DNA from: Pseudomonadota bacterium
GTDB taxonomy: Bacteria; Pseudomonadota; Gammaproteobacteria; Steroidobacterales; Steroidobacteraceae
Direction: 5' to 3'
NCBI GenBank assembly: GCA_021816775.1
Contig: JAKAXA010000012.1
Coordinates: 41,765-105,764 of the forward strand
Length of the DNA: 64,000 bases
Shown: positions 1 to 7,940 of the stretch, in pieces
How the letters are laid out: each line of letters starts with the position of its first letter
Position numbering within the stretch: the first letter of the stretch is position 1
The notes under the pieces: model-generated
What the model was told of the DNA's origin: nothing
Database searches by the model: none
Seen by the model: the letters and a program-made list of their open reading frames with translations, nothing else
Made by a program: the position numbers and the translations under genes

Positions 1-430
1 CGGGCGAGAACTCCACGTCCTCGCACAGCTCGCGCGCCCGGCGCACGCCCTCGACGGCCGCGCGCAGGATCTGCTCCTCGGCCATGTTGAGCTTGTACTG
101 GCGGTGGATCGCGCTCGTGGCGAGAAACACGTGCACGCGGCGCCGGGGCGCATCGGCGAGGGCGCGCGCGGCGAGCTCGATGTCGTCGCGATTGCAGCGC
201 GCGAGCGCTGCGATGATCGGCCCCTCGATCTCGCGCGAGACCGCCTGCACGCTCTCCCAGTCGCCCTTGGAAGCGGCCGGAAAGCCCGCTTCGATCACAT
301 CGACGCCGAGCTCGGCCAGCGCGCGCGCCACGCGCAGCTTCTCCGGCCGCGTCATGCTGCATCCCGGGGCCTGCTCGCCATCGCGCAGCGTGGTGTCGAA
401 GATCAGGACTTTGTCGGGTTCGGCTGCCAT
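1..430 (-). CDS. leuA: 2-isopropylmalate synthase, N-terminal part (runs off the window)
   Basis: LeuA condenses acetyl-CoA with 2-oxoisovalerate, the first committed step of leucine synthesis. Only about the first 143 residues are present; the rest lies beyond the left edge. The signature LRDGEQAPG sits at residues 15-23 inside [10 protein letters not shown], and residues on to about 60 match the start of the family's TIM barrel (VIEAGFP, then a VQAVSREI helix). The ATG is preceded by AGGAG eight bases upstream. It starts 39 bases after the ilvC stop on the same strand, so the two are almost certainly cotranscribed and share the attenuator upstream of ilvC. Identity is secure; completeness of the C-terminal regulatory domain cannot be judged. 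Confidence 0.95.
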   Translation of the reverse strand, partial: MAAEPDKVLIFDTTLRDGEQAPGCSMTRPEKLRVARALAELGVDVIEAGFPAASKGDWESVQAVSREIEGPIIAALARCNRDDIELAARALADAPRRRVHVFLATSAIHRQYKLNMAEEQILRAAVEGVRRARELCEDVEFSP

Positions 431-469
431 GGAAGATTCTCCTGAAGAGGCGGGGAGGGGCGCGGGGGC

Positions 470-1465
470 TCAGGCGCGCGGGTCGTTGAGCCAGGGCATG
501 CGCGCGCGCAGCCGGGCGCCGACCTTCTCGATCGGGTGGCGGATGTCGCGCTTGAGCAGCTTCTCGTAGCGCTTGCGCCCGGCAGCGTTCTCGCGGATCC
601 ACTGGCGAGCGAACTGGCCGGACTGGATCTCCTGCAGCACCTCCTTCATCTCCTGCTTCACGCGCGCATCGACGATGCGCGGCCCGCGGGTGAGATCGCC
701 GTACTTGGCCGTCTCGCTGATGAACTGGTGCATTTTCGTGATGCCGCCCTCGTGCAGCAGGTCGACGATCAGCTTCAGCTCGTGCAGACACTCGTAGTAG
801 GCGACCTCCGGCTGGTAGCCGGCCTCGACCAGCGTCTCCCAGCCGCGCACGACCAGCTCCGTGGCGCCGCCGCACAGCACCGCCTGCTCGCCGAACAGGT
901 CCGTCTCGGTCTCCTCGGCGAAGGTGGTCTGGAGCACCCCGCCACGCGTGCCGCCGATGCCATGCGCATACGCGAGCGCGCGAGCGCGCGCCTTGCCGGT
1001 GGCGTTCTGGGCCACGGCGATCAGGCACGGCACGCCGCGGCCCTGCTGGTACTGCCGGCGCACCAGATCGCCCGGCCCCTTCGGGGCGATCAGGACCACG
1101 TCGAGATCCTTGCGCGGCTTGATCTGCTTGAAGTGAATGTTGAAGCCGTGCGCGAACAGCAGCGTCGCGCCGCGCTTGAGCGCGGGCTCGATGCTCTCGT
1201 AGAGCGCCTTCTGCGCCAGATCCGGCACCAGCATCGCCACCAGATCGGCGTCCCGGGCCGCGCGCGAGGGCTCCGCGACCGCCAGGCCGTCCTTCTTCGC
1301 CTTCTTCCAGCTGGGGCCGCCCTTGCGCACTCCCACGATGACCTCAAAGCCGCTGTCCTTGAGGTTCAGCGCATGCGCGCGGCCCTGGCTGCCATAGCCC
1401 ATGACCGCGATGCGCGCGCCGCGCAGGGCCTTCTGGTCGACGTCTTTTTGCGAATACAGCTTCAT
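470..1465 (-). CDS. ilvC: Ketol-acid reductoisomerase, class I
   Basis: IlvC converts acetolactate or acetohydroxybutyrate to the dihydroxy acid using NADPH and Mg2+, in valine, isoleucine and leucine synthesis. At 331 residues it is the short class I form. The N-terminal Rossmann motif GYGSQG is at residues 23-28; most homologs continue with HAHA, here [12 protein letters not shown] and the metal-binding segment [12 protein letters not shown] (about residues 190-200) are intact. GGAG lies seven bases before the ATG. It is first in an ilvC-leuA operon, with a leader peptide and terminator directly upstream. The usual ilvB and ilvN genes are not adjacent, so acetolactate synthase must be encoded elsewhere. 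Confidence 0.97.
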   Translation of the reverse strand: MKLYSQKDVDQKALRGARIAVMGYGSQGRAHALNLKDSGFEVIVGVRKGGPSWKKAKKDGLAVAEPSRAARDADLVAMLVPDLAQKALYESIEPALKRGATLLFAHGFNIHFKQIKPRKDLDVVLIAPKGPGDLVRRQYQQGRGVPCLIAVAQNATGKARARALAYAHGIGGTRGGVLQTTFAEETETDLFGEQAVLCGGATELVVRGWETLVEAGYQPEVAYYECLHELKLIVDLLHEGGITKMHQFISETAKYGDLTRGPRIVDARVKQEMKEVLQEIQSGQFARQWIRENAAGRKRYEKLLKRDIRHPIEKVGARLRARMPWLNDPRA

Positions 1466-1529
1466 CTCGATACTCCAAAATCGGCCGCGTGGCCGGGCTG
1501 TCAGATCTCAGTCGCGCAGTGACACGCAT

Positions 1530-1565
1530 AAAAAACCCCGCAACGGCTTTGATGCCGGTGCGGGG
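1530..1565 (-). terminator. Attenuator terminator in the ilvC leader
   Basis: Read on the minus strand, a 12-bp stem with one mismatch (CCCCGCACCGGC paired with GCCGTTGCGGGG around a 6-base loop) is followed at once by six T residues. This is a classic intrinsic terminator. It lies about 65 bases before the ilvC start and after a branched-chain-rich leader peptide, so it would end transcription before the structural genes when branched-chain aminoacyl-tRNAs are plentiful. Confidence 0.9.
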
Positions 1566-1629
1566 TTCTGGTGTCTTCTCTCGCCCCTGTCTGTCTGTCC
1601 TCAGGCGATTGCGAGCACCCCGCACCGGC
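1554..1629 (-). promoter_or_regulatory. Antiterminator structure competing with the ilvC attenuator
   Basis: GCCGGTGCGGGGT (minus strand, 1629-1617) is perfectly complementary over 13 bases to ACCCCGCACCGGC (1566-1554), which also forms the left arm of the terminator. The two hairpins are therefore mutually exclusive. The upstream arm overlaps the last codons of the leader peptide, starting about eight bases after a run of four leucine codons. A ribosome stalled on those codons would leave this arm free to pair and block the terminator; a ribosome that reaches the stop would cover it. The pairing is seen directly; the mechanism is inferred from the known ilv/leu attenuators. Confidence 0.8.
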
Positions 1630-1738
1630 TGCCCGCAAGGAGCAGCAGTCCGATAAGGAGTACCGGCAGTCGGCCGAGCAACGCCGCCGCCGCGCGTGAG
1701 GCGGTGCGGATTCGGGCGCTGTGTTCTGCGGGTACCAC
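1601..1738 (-). CDS. Branched-chain amino acid leader peptide (attenuation)
   Basis: A 45-residue reading frame starting with GTG. Its second half is rich in the regulated amino acids: LLGRLPVLLIGLLLL followed by AGSRCGVLAIA and TGA. Four successive Leu codons (CTG CTG CTC CTT) occupy 1648-1637, and a Val-Leu-Leu-Ile block (GTA CTC CTT ATC) lies just before. Position, composition and the downstream alternative hairpins match known leader peptides of ilv and leu operons. The weak point is the start: no good ribosome binding site precedes the GTG, and an internal TTG start at the first leucine of LLGRL is possible. Confidence 0.7.
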   Translation of the reverse strand: MVPAEHSARIRTASRAAAALLGRLPVLLIGLLLLAGSRCGVLAIA

Positions 1739-1784
1739 GGGCTTTGGGTGCCTGGGCGAGAATAAAGTGGAGATGATGAGGCGG

Positions 1785-1814
1785 ATAGGAGCACACCCGG
1801 CGCGCGTTTGTCAA
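1785..1814 (-). promoter_or_regulatory. ilvC: Candidate promoter of the ilvC-leuA operon
   Basis: A consensus -35 hexamer TTGACA lies at 1814-1809 on the minus strand, about 70 bases before the leader-peptide start. The best-placed -10 at an 18-base spacing is TCCTAT, a poor match. Transcription starting near 1778 would give a leader of the length an attenuator needs. Only the -35 element is convincing. Confidence 0.3.
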
Positions 1815-1872
1815 TGACACGGCCCGCCAGCGTCTCTGGCGAGGCGAGCGGGCGAGGCGTTATGCTCGGGCC

Positions 1873-3264
1873 GTGTCGCACGAAATGTTATTGAGTACCG
1901 ATCCGGGCGAGAGTCGCCCGCTGTGGCTGCTCACCGAGGGAGAGCTCGAGGCCTGGCTCGAGAGTCAGAGTTCGGTGGTGGCCGCCTGGGTGCGCGCGCA
2001 TGTGTTTCAGGCCGAGCGCCACCGCGTCCTGACGTTGCCGTGCGAGGAGGGCGTCGCGGGGGCGGCGCTCGGTCTGGGTGCGCTCGCATCGGCGGGCGAG
2101 CTCGGTCCCTGGCACGCCGCCGGGGCGCCGGAGCGCCTGCCGGCGCTGCCGTGGAGGCTCGCTACGCCCCTGCCGCGGCGCGCGGCGACGCATTTCGTGC
2201 TCGGATGGCTGCTCGGCGGCTACCGGATGAACCGCTACCGGCTCGATGGGCCGTTCACGCCGGGAGCGGCGCTGATCGCCCCGCCCGAGGCGGACGTGCG
2301 CTACGCGCTCGCGGCCGCGCAGGCGAGCGCGCTGGCGCGTGATCTGATCAACACCCCGCCAAATGATCTGGGACCGCAGGAGCTGGCCGATGCCGCGGTG
2401 GCGCTTGCGCGCGAGCGGGGCGCGCGCTGCCAGGTGCTCAGCGGCGGCGAGCTCGCCGGCTTCCCGCTGCTGCGCGCCGTCGGCGCCGGCAGCGTGCGCG
2501 AGCCGCGCCTGATCGACCTGCGCTGGGGCGCGAAGGACGCCCCGCGGGTCACCCTCGTCGGCAAGGGCGTGTGCTTCGACACCGGTGGGCTCGATCTGAA
2601 ACCGGCGAGCGCGATGGCGCTGATGAAAAAGGACATGGGCGGGGCGGCCTGCGCGCTCGCGCTGGCGGACTTGCTGATGCGCCTCGATGCGCCCGTGCAG
2701 CTGCGCGTGCTCATTCCGGCAGTGGAGAACAGCGTGGGGGCTGGCGCGTACCGGCCGAGCGACGTGCTGCGCTCTCGCAAGGGCCTGACGGTCGAGGTGG
2801 GCAACACCGATGCGGAGGGCAGGCTGGTGCTGGCCGATGCGCTGGCCGCCGCCGAGGAGGAGCGCCCCGAGCTCATCATAGATCTGGCCACCCTCACCGG
2901 AGCGGCGCGCACGGCGCTCGGGCCGGAGTTGCCGGCCCTCTACAGCAACCGGCGCGCCCTCGGTGAGCGGCTGCGCGATATCGGCGAGGAGGAGGCCGAC
3001 CCGCTCTGGCCGATGCCGTTGTGGCAAGGCTACGAGGAGGACCTGGCGAGCAAAATTGCCGATCTCGGCAATGTTGCATCCACGCCATTCGCCGGCTCGA
3101 TCATCGCCGCGTTGTTTCTCAGGCGCTTCGTCTCGAGCAGCACCGAGTGGGTGCATATCGATTTGTATGCGTGGAACGCCAAGGAGCGCCCCGGCCGTCC
3201 GGTCGGTGCCGAAGCGCAGTCGGTACGGGCGCTCTATCGGCTGTTGCGTGAGCGTTTTGGGTAG
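1873..3264 (+). CDS. Leucyl aminopeptidase family M17 protein
   Basis: Cytosolic dinuclear metalloaminopeptidase of the M17 family, which removes N-terminal residues during peptide turnover. It has 463 residues, normal for the family. The family signature NTDAEGRL starts at residue 311. The metal and substrate region KGVCFDTGGLDLKP followed by MKKDMGGAA (about residues 234-260) carries the expected Lys, Asp and Asp ligands. The N-terminal domain is divergent, as is usual. The frame opens at GTG with no Shine-Dalgarno sequence; TATGCT ends seven bases upstream, so a leaderless transcript is conceivable. It is divergent from ilvC and about 100 bases ahead of ilvD. The exact M17 subtype (PepA or PepB-like) is not resolved. 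Confidence 0.9.
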   Translation: MSHEMLLSTDPGESRPLWLLTEGELEAWLESQSSVVAAWVRAHVFQAERHRVLTLPCEEGVAGAALGLGALASAGELGPWHAAGAPERLPALPWRLATPLPRRAATHFVLGWLLGGYRMNRYRLDGPFTPGAALIAPPEADVRYALAAAQASALARDLINTPPNDLGPQELADAAVALARERGARCQVLSGGELAGFPLLRAVGAGSVREPRLIDLRWGAKDAPRVTLVGKGVCFDTGGLDLKPASAMALMKKDMGGAACALALADLLMRLDAPVQLRVLIPAVENSVGAGAYRPSDVLRSRKGLTVEVGNTDAEGRLVLADALAAAEEERPELIIDLATLTGAARTALGPELPALYSNRRALGERLRDIGEEEADPLWPMPLWQGYEEDLASKIADLGNVASTPFAGSIIAALFLRRFVSSSTEWVHIDLYAWNAKERPGRPVGAEAQSVRALYRLLRERFG

Positions 3265-3364
3265 ACTTGCGGCACGGCTCGTCGCGGCGAGAGGTACGGC
3301 TCGTCGATTCGGCGTCCCGGCGTATGGATTTTCATCATTCTGTCGTCAGACTACGAAACAATAG

Positions 3365-5074
3365 ATGGCTGTGAAGAAGAAAGACAATCTGGACCCGCGC
3401 GAGTATTCGCGGCAGGTGGTGGAGGGGACCACGCGGGCGCCGGCGCGCGCGATGTTGCGCGCCGTGGGCTTTCAGGATGGCGACTTCGCCAAGCCGCAGG
3501 TCGGCATCGCCTCGACCTGGGCCAATGTCACGCCCTGCAACATGCACATCGGCGAGCTGGCGCGCGAGGCGGGCCAGGGGGCTGATGCGGCCGGCGGCAA
3601 GAGCGTGCTGTTCAACACCATCACGGTGTCCGACGGTATCTCGATGGGCTCGGCGGGCATGCGCTACTCGCTGGTCTCGCGCGAAGTGATCGCCGACTCG
3701 ATCGAAACGGTGGTCGGCGCCGAGGGATTCGACGGTTTCGTGGCCATCGGCGGGTGCGACAAGAACATGCCCGGCTGCGCCATGGCGATGGCGCGCCTGA
3801 ACCGGCCCGCGGTGTTCGTCTACGGCGGCACCATCCGTCCGGGCGAGAAGCGCCGCGACATCGTCACGGTGTTCGAGGCCGTGGGGGCGCGCGCGGCGGG
3901 CAAGATCTCCGACGGCGAGCTGCTCGAGGTCGAGCGCACCGCCATTCCGGGGCCGGGCAGCTGCGGCGGCATGTATACGGCCAACACCATGGCCTCGGCC
4001 ATCGAGGCGCTCGGGCTCTCGCTCCCGGGCAGCTCGGCCCAGGAGGCCGTGAGCGCCGAGAAGGCCGCCGACTGCCGGCGCGCCGGCGAGGCGGTGGTGC
4101 GGCTGATCCGCGCCGGGCTGCGCCCGCGCGACATCCTCACGCGCAAATCCTTCGAGAACGCCATTACGGTGGCCATCGCGCTCGGCGGCTCGACCAACGT
4201 CGTGCTGCACCTGCTGGCGATCGCGCACGAGGCGCGGGTACGCCTCGCGCTCGAGGACTTCACGCGCGTCGGCCGGCGCGTGCCGGTCCTGGCGGACCTC
4301 AAGCCGAGCGGCCGGTACCTGATGTCGGAGCTGGTGGCGATCGGCGGCATCCAGCCGCTGATGAAGCGCCTGCTCGAGGGCGGGCTGCTGCACGGAGAGT
4401 GCCTGACCGTGACCGGGCGCACCGTGGCGGACAACCTCGCCGAGGCGCCCGACTATCCGCCCGGGCAGGACATCGTCCGTCCGCTCGCCGACCCGCTGCG
4501 CAAGGACAGCCACCTGGTCATCCTGCACGGCAACCTCGCGCCGGAGGGCGCGGTGGCCAAGATCACGGGCAAGGAGGGCGAGCGCTTCACGGGACCGGCG
4601 CGAGTGTTCGACGGGGAGGAGCAGGCGACGCAGGCCATTCTGGCCGGCCGCGTGCGCCCCGGCGAGGTGATCGTGATCCGCAACGAAGGGCCCAAAGGCG
4701 GGCCCGGCATGCGCGAGATGCTCTCGCCCACCGGTGCGATCGTGGGTCGCGGCCTCGGCGAGCAGGTCGCCCTGATCACCGACGGGCGCTTCTCCGGCGG
4801 CAGTCACGGCTTCGTCGTCGGGCACATCTCGCCCGAGGCGGCCGTCGGCGGGCCGATCGGCCTGCTGCGCAACGGCGATCGCATCACCATCGATGCGCGC
4901 AAGCGCCAGATTCAGGTTGAGCTGTCGGCGGCGCAGCTGCGCCGCCGGCGCGCTGCATGGAAACCCCGCAAATTGCCGCCGGCCGGCGTGCTGGCCAAGT
5001 ACGCGCATCTGGTCGGCAGCGCCGCACGCGGCGCGGTCACAGCCGTGACTCCGCCTCGGCCGAGCTCCCGCTAG
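3365..5074 (+). CDS. ilvD: Dihydroxy-acid dehydratase
   Basis: IlvD dehydrates the dihydroxy acid made by IlvC, the third common step of valine and isoleucine synthesis, using an Fe-S cluster. The 569-residue length is that of the shorter IlvD/EDD branch. The three cluster cysteines appear as C58 (TPCNMH), C131 (GGCDKNMPG) and C200 (GPGSCGG), a spacing typical of the [2Fe-2S] form. The C-terminal domain contains [11 protein letters not shown] and TDGRFSGG. The C-terminal tail (about 20 residues, Ala/Pro/Arg-rich) is unconserved. It may form a unit with the upstream aminopeptidase and works with IlvC from the opposite strand. Confidence 0.96.
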   Translation: MAVKKKDNLDPREYSRQVVEGTTRAPARAMLRAVGFQDGDFAKPQVGIASTWANVTPCNMHIGELAREAGQGADAAGGKSVLFNTITVSDGISMGSAGMRYSLVSREVIADSIETVVGAEGFDGFVAIGGCDKNMPGCAMAMARLNRPAVFVYGGTIRPGEKRRDIVTVFEAVGARAAGKISDGELLEVERTAIPGPGSCGGMYTANTMASAIEALGLSLPGSSAQEAVSAEKAADCRRAGEAVVRLIRAGLRPRDILTRKSFENAITVAIALGGSTNVVLHLLAIAHEARVRLALEDFTRVGRRVPVLADLKPSGRYLMSELVAIGGIQPLMKRLLEGGLLHGECLTVTGRTVADNLAEAPDYPPGQDIVRPLADPLRKDSHLVILHGNLAPEGAVAKITGKEGERFTGPARVFDGEEQATQAILAGRVRPGEVIVIRNEGPKGGPGMREMLSPTGAIVGRGLGEQVALITDGRFSGGSHGFVVGHISPEAAVGGPIGLLRNGDRITIDARKRQIQVELSAAQLRRRRAAWKPRKLPPAGVLAKYAHLVGSAARGAVTAVTPPRPSSR

Positions 5075-5436
5075 CTGCCCGCCTCCATGCTGACCCGCTC
5101 CAGTTCTCGGAAACGTCATGCTGCGCAGTTGTCAGCGCGAGTGGTAGCGGTTACAGTTGGCGCCCGCATCCTCGGATGCGCATGGCGCGCACGCTTGGCT
5201 TTCCGCCCTCGAGTCGCCGTGAAACGGAAGCAGACAGGGGGATTGAGCCACACGAGCGCGAGCCCGCTAGGGCCATCCGCACGTGTACCAAAGTACGATT
5301 TCGGCGGCGCTGCCGCCGGCCAGCACGGGTCCGGATTGAGCCGCTTGCGGGCAGGTAGAAAGACCGCTACCTTGCGCCACTCTCGTTTCGTTCCGGTGTT
5401 TTCGGATAGGTAACAGCGACGCCTCAGCATTTACAC
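5075..5436. other. Intergenic stretch between ilvD and tonB
   Basis: I see no convincing gene here. Short frames on both strands lack family resemblance and ribosome binding sites. There is no T-rich terminator after ilvD. The promoter of the tonB operon presumably lies in the last 100 bases, but no clear -35/-10 pair is visible. Confidence 0.5.
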
Positions 5437-6072
5437 ATGAGCGCTTACGTACACGACACACAGTTCTTTACCCGCCGCACGGCCGTATTCGCAGCCATCA
5501 TCCTGCTGCACGTGTTCATCTTCTGGGCGCTCGAGGCAGGGCTCGCGACCCGCATGGTGCAGATGGTCGCCCCGCCCCTGAAGACGACGATCGTGCGTCA
5601 GGTCCGCAAGCACCTGCCGCCGCCGCCCCCGCCGCCGCCGCAGCTGGTGCAGCAGCAGGTGCAGGTGCCCCCGCCGATCATCCAGATCAATGTCCCGCAG
5701 GCGGCCCAGAGCCGGGCCATCACCGTGGTCAAGCACGTGGTGCGCGCGGCGCCGTCGCCGCCGCCGACGGTGGTGCGCTACTCGCCGCTCAGCCCGGCGG
5801 GTGATTTCCCCGCCACGCAGGACTACTACCCGCAGTCCTCGCAGCGCCTGGGCGAGCAGGGCACGGCGATCGTCGAGGTGTGCGTCGGCCCGGACGGGCG
5901 GCTCTCCTCCGAGCCGCGCATCCTGCGCTCTACGGGCAGCCCGCGCCTGGACCGCGCCGCGCTGCGTTACGCGCGCGCCACCTCCGGGCACTGGATTCCC
6001 GAGAAGGCCAACGGCCGCCCGATCAATTACTGCGGCCATCTGCCGATCAAGTTCCAGCTGAACGACTTCTAA
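5437..6072 (+). CDS. tonB: TonB energy-transducing protein
   Basis: TonB spans the periplasm and passes proton-motive force from ExbB-ExbD to outer-membrane receptors. The 211-residue protein has one membrane anchor at about residues 15-35 and a proline run (HLPPPPPPPPQ near 59-69) for the periplasmic spacer. Its C-terminal TonB domain (about 125-211) includes GTAIVEVCVGPDGRLS and the conserved SGSPRLD-like turn (here TGSPRLD). It heads a five-gene operon with exbB, two exbD genes and a TPR gene, an arrangement known from xanthomonads and related gammaproteobacteria. A cysteine pair in the C-terminal domain (VCVG and NYCGH) is unusual for TonB and could form a disulfide. Confidence 0.92.
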   Translation: MSAYVHDTQFFTRRTAVFAAIILLHVFIFWALEAGLATRMVQMVAPPLKTTIVRQVRKHLPPPPPPPPQLVQQQVQVPPPIIQINVPQAAQSRAITVVKHVVRAAPSPPPTVVRYSPLSPAGDFPATQDYYPQSSQRLGEQGTAIVEVCVGPDGRLSSEPRILRSTGSPRLDRAALRYARATSGHWIPEKANGRPINYCGHLPIKFQLNDF

Positions 6073-6139
6073 TGCACCCGTCCCTTGAAACTCCGACCCC
6101 CGCCATCCAACGCGGCTTATTTGCGATCTGAGGAAATCT

Positions 6140-6883
6140 ATGGCTATCCAAGCTACCACATCCGTCAACAATCCGTACGGCATCACCGGCGTGTGGAACA
6201 ACGGCAGTATCATCGACAAGTCCGTGATGCTTCTGCTCCTTGTGATGTCGCTGGCGACTTGGTACATCATCTTTACCAAGCTCTGGGACCAGCATCGACT
6301 GAAGAAGGCCGCGCGCGCGACGGAGAAGGTCTTCTGGTCCGCGCCCTCGATCAAGGAAGGCGTGGAGAAGCTGAAGAAGGACAATGAGTTCCGCGTCATC
6401 GCGGAGGACGGCCTGCGCGCCATGACGCACCACGACGGGCGCCTCACGGACCGCATCGACCTGCACGAGTGGATCACGATGTCGCTGACGCGCTCGGTCG
6501 AGCAAGTCGGCAACAACATGACCCGCGGCCTTGGGGTGCTCGCAACGGTCGGCTCCTCGGCCCCGTTCGTCGGCCTGTTCGGCACGGTGTGGGGCGTGAT
6601 GAACGCGCTGATCAACATCGGTCTGGCCGGCCAGGCGAGCATCGGCAAGGTCGCAGGCCCGGTCGGCTCGGCGCTGATCATGACCGCGCTCGGCCTCGCG
6701 GCGGCGGTGCCCGCAGTGTGGGGCTACAACTGGCTGCTCGGGCGCAACAAGATGCTGCAGGATGCGCTGCGCAACTTCGCGAGCGATCTGCACGCTTACC
6801 TCGTGAGCGGCGCGCGCATGCCGAGCTCCGAGGGCGGCGGTGCCAAGCCGGTGGCGGCGCCCGCGGCTGCGGTCCGCAAGTAA
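6140..6883 (+). CDS. exbB: ExbB/TolQ-type proton channel subunit
   Basis: MotA/TolQ/ExbB-family inner-membrane protein that forms the proton-driven motor with ExbD and TonB. It has 247 residues. A first hydrophobic segment lies at about 27-46 (VMLLLLVMSLATWYIIF). After a long cytoplasmic loop come two C-terminal membrane helices at about 133-158 and 172-200, containing GSSAPFVGLFGTVWGVM, the family's core motif. AGGA lies upstream of the ATG. A strong GC palindrome follows the stop, before the first exbD. Confidence 0.95.
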   Translation: MAIQATTSVNNPYGITGVWNNGSIIDKSVMLLLLVMSLATWYIIFTKLWDQHRLKKAARATEKVFWSAPSIKEGVEKLKKDNEFRVIAEDGLRAMTHHDGRLTDRIDLHEWITMSLTRSVEQVGNNMTRGLGVLATVGSSAPFVGLFGTVWGVMNALINIGLAGQASIGKVAGPVGSALIMTALGLAAAVPAVWGYNWLLGRNKMLQDALRNFASDLHAYLVSGARMPSSEGGGAKPVAAPAAAVRK

Positions 6884-6923
6884 GGCCACGTTGATATTGA
6901 TGAACGACGTCGGATGCGCGAGA

Positions 6924-6947
6924 CGTGCCCCGCGGCCGCGGGGCACG
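6924..6947. repeat. Perfect 24-base palindrome between exbB and exbD
   Basis: CGTGCCCCGCGG is followed immediately by its exact reverse complement, giving a 24-base palindrome. In RNA it would fold to a 10-bp GC-rich stem with a GGCC loop. There is no T tract, so it is more likely an mRNA-stabilising or differential-expression hairpin, or a protein site, than a terminator. It lies in the largest gap of the operon (about 120 bases). Confidence 0.8.
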
Positions 6948-7002
6948 CTCTCGAAGCCGCGCGGGCAGCGCGGCGCGCGCGGCGCGTGAGGAGCTGTCGA
7001 AA

Positions 7003-7443
7003 ATGTCGATGAATGTCGGGGGCGACCCTGGAGAAGAACCGGGCGTGATGGCCACCATCAACACGACGCCGCTCGTCGACGTCATGCTGGTGCTGCTCAT
7101 CATCTTCCTCATCACGATTCCCGTGATCACGAAGACCGTTAAAGTGAACCTGCCGAAGGCGAACAACATCCCCACGCACACCAAGCCGCAGGACATCACG
7201 ATTGCCGTGACCAAGAACGGCTCGATCTTCTGGAATGACCAACTCGTGCCCAACAGCACGGTGCTGCTGCAGAAGGTGGAGCGGGTGGCCATCGAGGTGC
7301 CGCAGCCGTCGGTGCATATCCGCGGCGACCGCGATGCGGATTACAAGTCGATCGGACACGTTCTGTACGAGCTGCAGCGCGGCGGCATGGTGAAGGTGGA
7401 CTTCATCACCGAGCCGCACAGCAACGCGCTCGCGGCGCCGTGA
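7003..7443 (+). CDS. exbD: ExbD/TolR-type subunit, first copy
   Basis: ExbD subunit of the TonB motor: a single N-terminal membrane helix with the proton-carrying aspartate and a periplasmic domain. The motif INTTPLVDVMLVLLIIFL (about residues 19-36) holds the conserved Asp. I place the start at the ATG preceded by GAGGAG; the frame is open upstream, but that extension is Arg/Ala-rich and overlaps the palindrome. This gives about 146 residues, normal for ExbD. A second, divergent exbD follows, so the two may form a heteromeric stator. Confidence 0.92.
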   Translation: MSMNVGGDPGEEPGVMATINTTPLVDVMLVLLIIFLITIPVITKTVKVNLPKANNIPTHTKPQDITIAVTKNGSIFWNDQLVPNSTVLLQKVERVAIEVPQPSVHIRGDRDADYKSIGHVLYELQRGGMVKVDFITEPHSNALAAP

Positions 7444-7488
7444 GCAACCAGAGTCGGGACCGCAGGGCGCCCGAGGAGATCTGAAGTT

Positions 7489-7908
7489 ATGGCTATGTCG
7501 ACGGGATCCAAGTCCGGCGAGCCGATGGTCGATATCAACACCACGCCGTTGATCGACGTGCTGCTCGTGCTGCTGGTGACCCTGATCATTACGCTGCCGG
7601 TGATGACCCACTCGGTGAAGATGGATCTGCCGCAGAACCAGCATCAACCGCCGCCGAAGCCCCCCGAGGTCATCAACCTGGGCATCGACTTCGACGGCAC
7701 CATCACCTGGAACGGCACGGTGGTGCCGAACATGCAGGTGCTCGACGGGTATTTCCAGAGCGAGTCGGTCAAGGACCCGCAGCCGGAGATCCACCTCAAT
7801 CCCGATGGCATGGCGAAGTACGGCATCGTGGCGAGAGTGCTGGCGGATGCGCAGCGCAACCGCATGACCAAGATCGGCTTCGTCAACACCTCAGAGTTCG
7901 CTCAATAG
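7489..7908 (+). CDS. exbD: ExbD/TolR-type subunit, second copy
   Basis: A second ExbD of 139 residues. The membrane helix carries INTTPLIDVLLVLLVTLI (about residues 16-33) with the conserved Asp. The periplasmic part differs clearly from the first copy (KMDLPQNQHQPPPKPPEV, then ITWNGTVV), so this is an old duplication with specialised partners rather than a recent repeat. GAGGAG lies upstream of the ATG. The stop is directly followed by the TPR gene. Confidence 0.92.
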   Translation: MAMSTGSKSGEPMVDINTTPLIDVLLVLLVTLIITLPVMTHSVKMDLPQNQHQPPPKPPEVINLGIDFDGTITWNGTVVPNMQVLDGYFQSESVKDPQPEIHLNPDGMAKYGIVARVLADAQRNRMTKIGFVNTSEFAQ

Positions 7909-7940
7909 TGTCAGTCATTTCATCCATGCGAGAGAGTTTC

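Noticed and set aside
3335..5119. Minus-strand frame antisense to ilvD
   Set aside because: Rich in Arg, His and Ala with no motif; ilvD on the plus strand is unambiguous.
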